From Gemmatimonadota bacterium (GTDB lineage Bacteria > Latescibacterota > UBA2968 > UBA8231): a DNA stretch of 8,893 nucleotides. Shown piece after piece: positions 5,672-8,893 of this stretch; within the stretch, counting starts at the first letter, position 1; each line of letters opens with the position of its first letter. The stretch covers positions 1 to 8,893 of the forward strand of contig JAPPEF010000074.1 of NCBI GenBank assembly GCA_028875335.1. The letters are read 5' to 3'. Position numbers and translations under genes: made by a program. The notes under the pieces were generated by a model. It was given only the letters and a program-made list of their open reading frames with translations. It was not told the origin of the DNA and ran no database searches.

Positions 5672-5950
5672 CTAGTGATAATCGACCAAGTCGACGTCGT
5701 ACGCGTCACCTACTTCAAAGCGGAAGCTGATCCGCCAGTTAGCGGAAATCGAGATACTCCAGAACCCTTTTAGATTACCCTTCAGCGGGTGAAGCCGATA
5801 CCCTGGTAAATCAAGGTCCGACGGCTTGTTGGCGTCGTCGAGGTCTGCCAAAGCGAGTGCAATTCGTTGCGCCTGATCAGCACGTACTTGGCTCGGATCT
5901 CCGCGCTCATACAATCGCTTAAGGCCACGATGTCGGAACGTCTGAATCAC
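5672..5950 (-). CDS. higB: HigB/RelE-family mRNA interferase toxin
   Basis: 92-aa ribosome-dependent endoribonuclease toxin. Signature segments are IQTFRHRGLKRLYERGD at the N-terminus, the conserved LDLPGYRLHPLKGNLKGFWS (residues 46-65) and ISANWRISFRFE (68-79), ending VDLVDYH as HigB proteins do. The start is taken as the GTG at 5950 because homologs begin MIQTF/MIKSF at this point. A longer reading (to 6058) would run through the promoter palindrome and the hupE remnant, so it is rejected. No SD is visible, which suggests a weak or near-leaderless start. It lies 16 bp ahead of higA and appears intact. Confidence 0.92.
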   Translation of the reverse strand: MIQTFRHRGLKRLYERGDPSQVRADQAQRIALALADLDDANKPSDLDLPGYRLHPLKGNLKGFWSISISANWRISFRFEVGDAYDVDLVDYH

Positions 5951-5955
5951 AAATA

Positions 5956-5984
5956 AATGTACCGTATTACGGTACACCCGCCAA
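5956..5984 (-). promoter_or_regulatory. higBA promoter with a palindromic operator
   Basis: The perfect 19-bp palindrome TGTACCGTATTACGGTACA (5958-5976; 9-bp arms, 1-bp centre) lies immediately before the higB start. On the minus strand a -35-like TTGGCG (5979-5984) and a -10-like TACATT (5956-5961) are 17 bp apart, with the palindrome filling the spacer and running into the -10 box. This is the expected arrangement for autorepression by HigA or the HigBA complex. Confidence 0.7.
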
Positions 5985-5993
5985 CAACGCCCC

Positions 5994-6152
5994 TCACAGC
6001 GGCATATACTCCAGTTCCAAAACTCGCTCGACAAACCAGCCCAGCCCAAACAGCCCAATAACGGCTGACACCACCAAGACGACCGTCCGCTGATAAGACT
6101 GCCGGCTGAGCTAAGCGATCAAGGGAAAGACGAACGCGACAATAGCTACTGA
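5994..6152 (-). pseudogene. Decayed 3' fragment of a hupE-like gene (copy 2)
   Basis: From 6001 the sequence is a clear copy of the 3' end of the membrane-protein gene at 8413-8564, with about 20 differences over about 150 bp by eye. It would encode the last ~50 residues, ending in EYMPL and a TGA at 5994. The codon for Trp in the intact protein's PLIAWLSRQ is TAG here, so the frame is interrupted. No 5' part of the gene precedes it; homology stops near 6152, just before the TPR gene end. It is not functional as a protein. It supplies the DNA immediately upstream of the higBA promoter. Confidence 0.85.
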
Positions 6153-6200
6153 ACAGGTGCATCGACCTATTTAGACACGTATTCGGGTGAGGGGCATTAT

Positions 6201-6899
6201 TTACTTTCTGTTGTTAAGCGCACTCTCTGCACGCCTCCGATTGTCATAGGCCTCGGCATAATTTGGGTTTAGACGGATAGCCTCATCATAATCGGCAATA
6301 GCCTCTTTATACTGGTGAAGGAGGTGCTTTACCACCCCTCGATTATGGTAGGCAAAGACATCATTCGGGTTTAGACGGATGGCTATATTGAAGTCGGCGA
6401 TAGCGGCTTGATACTGCCCCAGATCGGACTTCGTAAAGCCTCGATTGTAGTATGCTTGGGCTAAATCTGGGTTCAGTCGAATCGCCTCATCATAGTCGGC
6501 AATAGCGGCATCAAGTTGCCCAAGATGAAGTTTGGCAATGCCGCGACTATTGTAGGTTTCGGCATAATTTGGGTTTAGTCGGATAGCCTCATCATAATCG
6601 GCAATAGCGGCTTGATGCTGTCCAAGAGAGTCTTTTGCGACTCCCCGATTGTGATAGGCGAAAGCATCATCTGGCTGTAAATGGATAGCCTTATTGAAAT
6701 CAGTAAGGGCTGTCTCAAGTTGCCCAAGACGGAGTTTGGCAATGCCGCGACTGTAATAGGCTTGGGGTAAATCCGGGTTTAATCGGATAGCCTCGTTATA
6801 TTCAGCAATAGCAGCAGCATATTGACCAAGGGCGGCTTTTGCAACACCCCGTTCTTGGTAAACGAGTGCTTTATCTGGGCTTAGACCGTTAGCTACCAT
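6201..6899 (-). CDS. TPR-repeat protein, six repeats
   Basis: 232-aa protein made of six consecutive 34-residue tetratricopeptide repeats (about residues 12-215) plus a C-terminal cap (AEAYDNRRRAESALNN). The repeat consensus is AYYNRGxAKxxLGQxxAAIA followed by DYDEAIRLNPN, with Gly and Ala at the usual TPR positions. TPR arrays form superhelical protein-binding scaffolds; no catalytic, membrane or secretion segment is attached. The ATG at 6899 has AAGGAG 9 bp upstream and overlaps the end of the preceding TPR gene by 11 bp, so translation is coupled. It is flanked by decayed hupE fragments on both sides of the pair. Partner unknown. Confidence 0.9.
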   Translation of the reverse strand: MVANGLSPDKALVYQERGVAKAALGQYAAAIAEYNEAIRLNPDLPQAYYSRGIAKLRLGQLETALTDFNKAIHLQPDDAFAYHNRGVAKDSLGQHQAAIADYDEAIRLNPNYAETYNSRGIAKLHLGQLDAAIADYDEAIRLNPDLAQAYYNRGFTKSDLGQYQAAIADFNIAIRLNPNDVFAYHNRGVVKHLLHQYKEAIADYDEAIRLNPNYAEAYDNRRRAESALNNRK

Positions 6900-7360
6900 C
6901 GTTGCTAGCTCCTTTATGTTCCTGCGCGAGCCTCAGTGCGCGACGGGCATCAACATCATTCGGATTTAGCTGAATAGCCTTATCGAAGTCGCCAATAGCG
7001 GCGTCATGTTGTCCCAATTTGTCCTTCGCAAGCCCCCGATTGTAGTAAGCATCAACGCGAGGATTTAGCTGGATAGCCTTATCATAGTCGTCAATGGCAG
7101 TGTCATGTTGTCCAAGGGCGACTTTTGTAAGACCCCGATTGTTATAGGATTCGGCATCATTTGGGTTTAACTGAATAGCCTTACTGAAGTCGATAAGGGC
7201 AGCTTGATGTTGACTAAGGCTAGCTTTTGCGAGCCCCCGATTGTAATAAGCCTCGGCATAATCCGGCTGTGTTTGGATAGCTTTGTCATAATCAGCAATA
7301 GCTGCATGATATTGCCCTTGGAGGTTTTTAAAATCCCCCTGATTGCGATAGAATTCGGCT
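6220..7360 (-). repeat. Imperfect 102-bp tandem repeats encoding TPRs
   Basis: Both TPR genes consist of ~102-bp DNA units (34 codons). Recurrent words such as ggatagcctcatcataatcgg and related forms mark each unit. There are about ten units, four in the upstream gene and six in the downstream one. Such arrays can change copy number by slippage or recombination. Confidence 0.75.
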
Positions 7361-7380
7361 AAATCCTGTTTCGTTTTCAT
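6889..7380 (-). CDS. TPR-repeat protein, four repeats
   Basis: 163-aa TPR protein starting at the ATG at 7380, chosen because GGAGG lies 8 bp upstream. The frame is open further upstream, but that part is antisense-like translation of a hupE fragment. It has four 34-residue repeats (about residues 5-140; consensus AYYNRGLAKxxLGQHxAAI then DYDKAIQLNPN) and a cap (VDARRALRLAQEH). Its repeats use DKAIQLNP where the next gene mostly uses DEAIRLNP, so each array seems to have expanded or homogenised separately after the two genes split. It overlaps the next TPR gene by 11 bp. Probably a protein-interaction scaffold; target unknown. Confidence 0.88.
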   Translation of the reverse strand: MKTKQDLAEFYRNQGDFKNLQGQYHAAIADYDKAIQTQPDYAEAYYNRGLAKASLSQHQAALIDFSKAIQLNPNDAESYNNRGLTKVALGQHDTAIDDYDKAIQLNPRVDAYYNRGLAKDKLGQHDAAIGDFDKAIQLNPNDVDARRALRLAQEHKGASNDGS

Positions 7381-7409
7381 AATGGTATCCTCCGAAATCG
7401 AGAGTTGGT

Positions 7410-7540
7410 CAAAAGACGACCGTGCGCTAATCGAGCCGCTGGCTGAATTAAGAGACCAAGGGAAAGGCCAAGGCGACGATGGCCACTCGGCCGATTTCCA
7501 AGCCGGCGTTGAACACAAACAGTGAGGCGACTAGCCCGCG
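7410..7540 (-). pseudogene. Decayed internal fragment of a hupE-like gene (copy 3)
   Basis: The stretch matches about 8487-8625 of the intact gene. Recognisable codons give ASLFVFNAGLEIGRVAIVAL against ASLFAFNAGVEIGQVAIVAL in the intact protein. In the same frame stops then appear (TAA after FPLVS, further stops before RTVVF), so it is dead. It lies directly upstream of the SD of the first TPR gene. It overlaps in homology with copy 2 by about 75 bp of gene, so the two fragments are not simply the halves of one interrupted gene. Confidence 0.75.
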
Positions 7541-7618
7541 CAAGGTCAGTTCCAATGCACACATCAAGGAGATAGAGGTCTGATCGATCTGGCAGATATG
7601 ACCCTTTAATCTGTGATC
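7541..7618. other. Short spacer with possible vapC trace
   Basis: No gene is visible. The 11-mer tcaaggagata (7564-7574) also occurs at the start of the truncated vapC (4999-5009). Here the minus strand reads LYLLDV, reminiscent of a VapC start (MYLLDTN). The match is too short to call a gene. Confidence 0.25.
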
Positions 7619-7706
7619 TTATCACACCACCTGCGGCTGATAGCGCTCGACCTTAATCTGGTCTTCACCTTGGCGCGCTTGCGCCAGATCGTACGAGGTC
7701 TGCCGA
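7619..7706 (-). pseudogene. Duplicated 3' end of higA
   Basis: 88 bp nearly identical to 5359-5446, with five substitutions. It encodes the same final residues as HigA, from [12 protein letters not shown] to YQPQVV and the TGA stop. All five differences fall at synonymous codon positions. No HTH part or start accompanies it: upstream on the minus strand the homology breaks exactly where the short repeat shared with 3278-3304 begins (7706). It is a remnant of a second hig module, or a recombination product, and cannot make an antitoxin. Confidence 0.85.
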
Positions 7707-7732
7707 AACAGAAAAAGCTGACTGAGCCGGAA
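7706..7732 (-). repeat. Short dispersed repeat, copy B
   Basis: Partner of copy A at 3278-3304, with a 16-bp exact core at 7706-7721. It fills the 26 bp between the yoeB stop (7733) and the higA remnant, so it marks the joint between two unrelated pieces. Confidence 0.4.
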
Positions 7733-8035
7733 TCAGTAATGGTAGCGCGCCTGTAGGAAATCTATACGTCCTTCGCTTACCATATACACTAGGCGATGTT
7801 GCTCCGTAAGACGCCGCGACCAAGTTCCCGACGGTAAGTATTTGAGGGGTTCGGGTTTGCCGATACCTGCGAATGGGTCGCGGAGCACGGCCTGTATCAG
7901 ATCAAAAGCGCGCAGAGTTATTTTGCGGTTAGTATGCACCCAGTAACGCAGATCTTCAACGAACTCAGGATGGAATACCCCTATCCACTCGCGAGTGGCG
8001 GGAGCATCCTTTCTTTTACTTTTCTTTTTCGCCAA
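7733..8035 (-). CDS. yoeB: YoeB-family toxin (mRNA interferase)
   Basis: 100-aa ribosome-dependent RNase of the Txe/YoeB family. By alignment with E. coli YoeB (84 aa) all key residues are present with an offset of 16: Glu62 (KPEPLK), Arg81 (EQHRLVY) and the C-terminal His99-Tyr100 (RYHY). WSRRL and HRLVY are diagnostic. The protein carries a 16-residue Lys-rich N-terminal extension (MAKKKSKRKDAPATRE) read from a TTG at 8035, which overlaps the antitoxin gene by 20 bp. No better in-frame start is visible before the conserved EWIGVFHPEF. It is co-transcribed with and downstream of yefM, the normal order. Appears intact. Confidence 0.9.
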   Translation of the reverse strand: MAKKKSKRKDAPATREWIGVFHPEFVEDLRYWVHTNRKITLRAFDLIQAVLRDPFAGIGKPEPLKYLPSGTWSRRLTEQHRLVYMVSEGRIDFLQARYHY

Positions 8036-8306
8036 GACCGAGTTCTCTGCGGAGCTCTTCTATGGAAGAAGGCGGCAGCACCCGGCTCTGTGCGCGGTTA
8101 ATAGCCGCGAGAAGGCGTTGGGCGTTTTTGGGCGATCTGAGGAGATGAGCGGTCTCGAGCAGGCTAGCTAATTCGTCGGCTGAAACCAGCGCGACATCTT
8201 CGGCATTGCGCCGCCGTATAATCACCGGCTCGCGCGTGGAGGCAACTTCGTCGCATAGCGCAGCGAGTTCGGCTCGGGCTTGGGTATAAGTTGTAACAGT
8301 GGTCAC
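8016..8306 (-). CDS. yefM: YefM/Phd-family antitoxin
   Basis: 96-aa antitoxin paired with YoeB. The start is taken as the GTG at 8306, with GGAG 6-7 bp upstream, because relatives begin MTTVTTYTQAR. A longer reading to 8342 would include the operator palindrome. The N-terminal DNA-binding part is TYTQARAELAALCDEV, then EPVIIRRRNAEDVALVSADE (about residues 6-45), the classic YefM layout. The C-terminal half (AHLLRSPKNAQRLLAAINRA and onward) is the toxin-wrapping helix. The last codons overlap yoeB by 20 bp, so synthesis is coupled. It should repress its own promoter together with YoeB. Confidence 0.92.
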   Translation of the reverse strand: MTTVTTYTQARAELAALCDEVASTREPVIIRRRNAEDVALVSADELASLLETAHLLRSPKNAQRLLAAINRAQSRVLPPSSIEELRRELGLGEKEK

Positions 8307-8319
8307 TTGATTCTCCGTG

Positions 8320-8361
8320 ATATGTACAGCTTTAACGTACATATTGTAAAAATTTTGTCAA
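8320..8361 (-). promoter_or_regulatory. yefM-yoeB promoter/operator
   Basis: ATATGTAC (8320-8327) and GTACATAT (8337-8344) form a perfect 8-bp inverted repeat with a 9-bp spacer, just upstream of the yefM SD. On the minus strand a perfect -35 TTGACA (8356-8361) lies 16 bp from a poor -10-like TACGTT (8334-8339), placing the palindrome over the -10/start region. The GTAC core fits known YefM-YoeB operators, which contain TGTACA-type palindromes. Confidence 0.65.
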
Positions 8362-8405
8362 AGCGTTTCACGTACTTGGAATATCGCGTTCAAGATCGGC
8401 CACAG

Positions 8406-8893
8406 CTAAAATGGCATATACTCCAGCCCCAAAACCCGCTCGATAAACCAGCCCAGCCCAAAAAGCCCGATGAAGGCCGACACCACCAAAACGACCGTGC
8501 GCTGATAGGACTGCCGACTGAGCCAAGCGATCAGCGGAAAGACGAGCGCGACGATGGCTACCTGACCGATTTCCACGCCGGCATTGAACGCAAACAGCGA
8601 GGCGACCAGCCCCTCGGTCGGCAACCCCAACTCGCGCAGCACATTGGCGAAGCCAAATCCGTGCACCAGCCCAAAGGCAAAAGTGATTATCCAGCGGTAC
8701 TCCATGCGCTTGAGCCAGAAGTTCTCCACCGCGACGTACACGATGCTCAAGGCGATGCCAGCCTCGATCCACTGGCTCGGCAGGCGGACGACTTCGAGCG
8801 CCGCCAAGCAGAGGGTGATGCTGTGGGCAACAGTAAAAGCCGTTACTACCTTGACCAAAGTAAGTAGCCGACCGCCCACCACGATCAGCGCCA
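8406..8893 (-). CDS. HupE/UreJ_2-family membrane protein (5' end outside window)
   Basis: At least 162 codons, open through the window edge, so the true start is beyond 8893; the GTG at 8882 is internal. The protein is strongly hydrophobic with about five transmembrane segments visible. Family motifs are FTVAHSITL and TFAFGLVHGFGFANVLRELG, with the conserved His residues, and FNAGVEIGQVAIVAL. HupE/UreJ proteins are linked to nickel or cobalt uptake. The UreJ_2-type branch found near unrelated genes is poorly characterised, so transport of a metal is a family-level inference. The C-terminus ends EYMPF. Parts of this gene were copied to 5994-6152 and about 7410-7540. Confidence 0.85.
   Translation of the reverse strand, partial: ALIVVGGRLLTLVKVVTAFTVAHSITLCLAALEVVRLPSQWIEAGIALSIVYVAVENFWLKRMEYRWIITFAFGLVHGFGFANVLRELGLPTEGLVASLFAFNAGVEIGQVAIVALVFPLIAWLSRQSYQRTVVLVVSAFIGLFGLGWFIERVLGLEYMPF

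Noticed and set aside
5951..6058. A longer HigB start (36 extra residues)
   Set aside because: It would translate the operator palindrome and the hupE remnant; HigB relatives start at the IQTF segment.
6220..7360. A CRISPR-like array from the regular repeats
   Set aside because: The 102-bp periodicity is codon-level TPR repetition with no short repeat/unique spacer pattern.
7381..7518. An N-terminal extension of the first TPR protein
   Set aside because: The added residues are out-of-frame hupE fragment sequence, and the ATG at 7380 has a clear GGAGG.
8307..8342. A longer YefM start (MYVKAVHITENQ...)
   Set aside because: It runs through the operator palindrome; GTG at 8306 has its own SD and matches the family start TTVTTYTQAR.
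8280..8867. A 195-aa plus-strand frame
   Set aside because: It is antisense to the HupE-family gene; composition is Gln/His/Pro/Asp-rich and meaningless.

Overview
The window comes from a moderately GC-rich bacterium that I cannot name. Nothing in it is taxonomically decisive. The mix of a sugar-acid catabolism operon, several plasmid-type toxin-antitoxin (TA) modules, tetratricopeptide repeat (TPR) proteins and a HupE/UreJ-type membrane protein would suit an environmental, perhaps uncultured, lineage with a plastic genome.

Positions 1-3083 (+ strand) hold a compact catabolic operon. It contains the last codons of an unidentified gene, a ribokinase/PfkB-family sugar kinase (76-936), a D-isomer 2-hydroxyacid dehydrogenase (962-1948) and a galactonate-dehydratase-like enolase-superfamily enzyme (1953-3083). 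Spacing is tight, with an ATGA overlap, a 25-bp gap with a Shine-Dalgarno (SD) sequence, and a 4-bp gap with an SD. The likely theme is dehydration, oxidation/reduction and phosphorylation of a sugar or sugar acid. The substrate cannot be read from the sequence.

Positions 3084-4640 are a transition zone. A small minus-strand protein starts at 3263 and converges on the operon. It is followed by about 430 bp of non-coding DNA with inverted repeats, then two overlapping plus-strand genes of unknown function (3696-3950 and 3950-4264) with A/G-rich codons unlike the operon. A structured non-coding stretch (about 4265-4641) carries an AT-rich segment closed by a 9-bp inverted repeat.

Positions 4640-8893 are almost entirely minus strand and look like a TA and duplication hotspot. 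In transcription order (high to low coordinates) they hold: a HupE/UreJ_2-family membrane protein running off the window (8406-8893); a YefM-YoeB TA pair (8306-7733) with an operator-like palindrome; an 88-bp duplicate of the 3' end of higA (7706-7619); a decayed hupE fragment (about 7540-7410); two translationally coupled TPR genes (7380-6889, 6899-6201); a second decayed hupE fragment (about 6152-5994); a HigB-HigA pair (5950-5362) with a 19-bp palindrome between its -35 and -10 boxes; a Phd/VapB-type antitoxin (5287-5018); and a truncated VapC start (5012-4872). A possible small HTH-like ORF overlaps the vapC remnant.

The repeated hupE and higA pieces show this segment was built by duplication and recombination rather than by simple stepwise gain. 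The signals most worth following are the hupE fragments on both sides of the TPR pair, the higA tail copy with only synonymous differences, the apparently compensated frameshift in the VapB tail, and the unidentified two-gene pair at 3696-4264.
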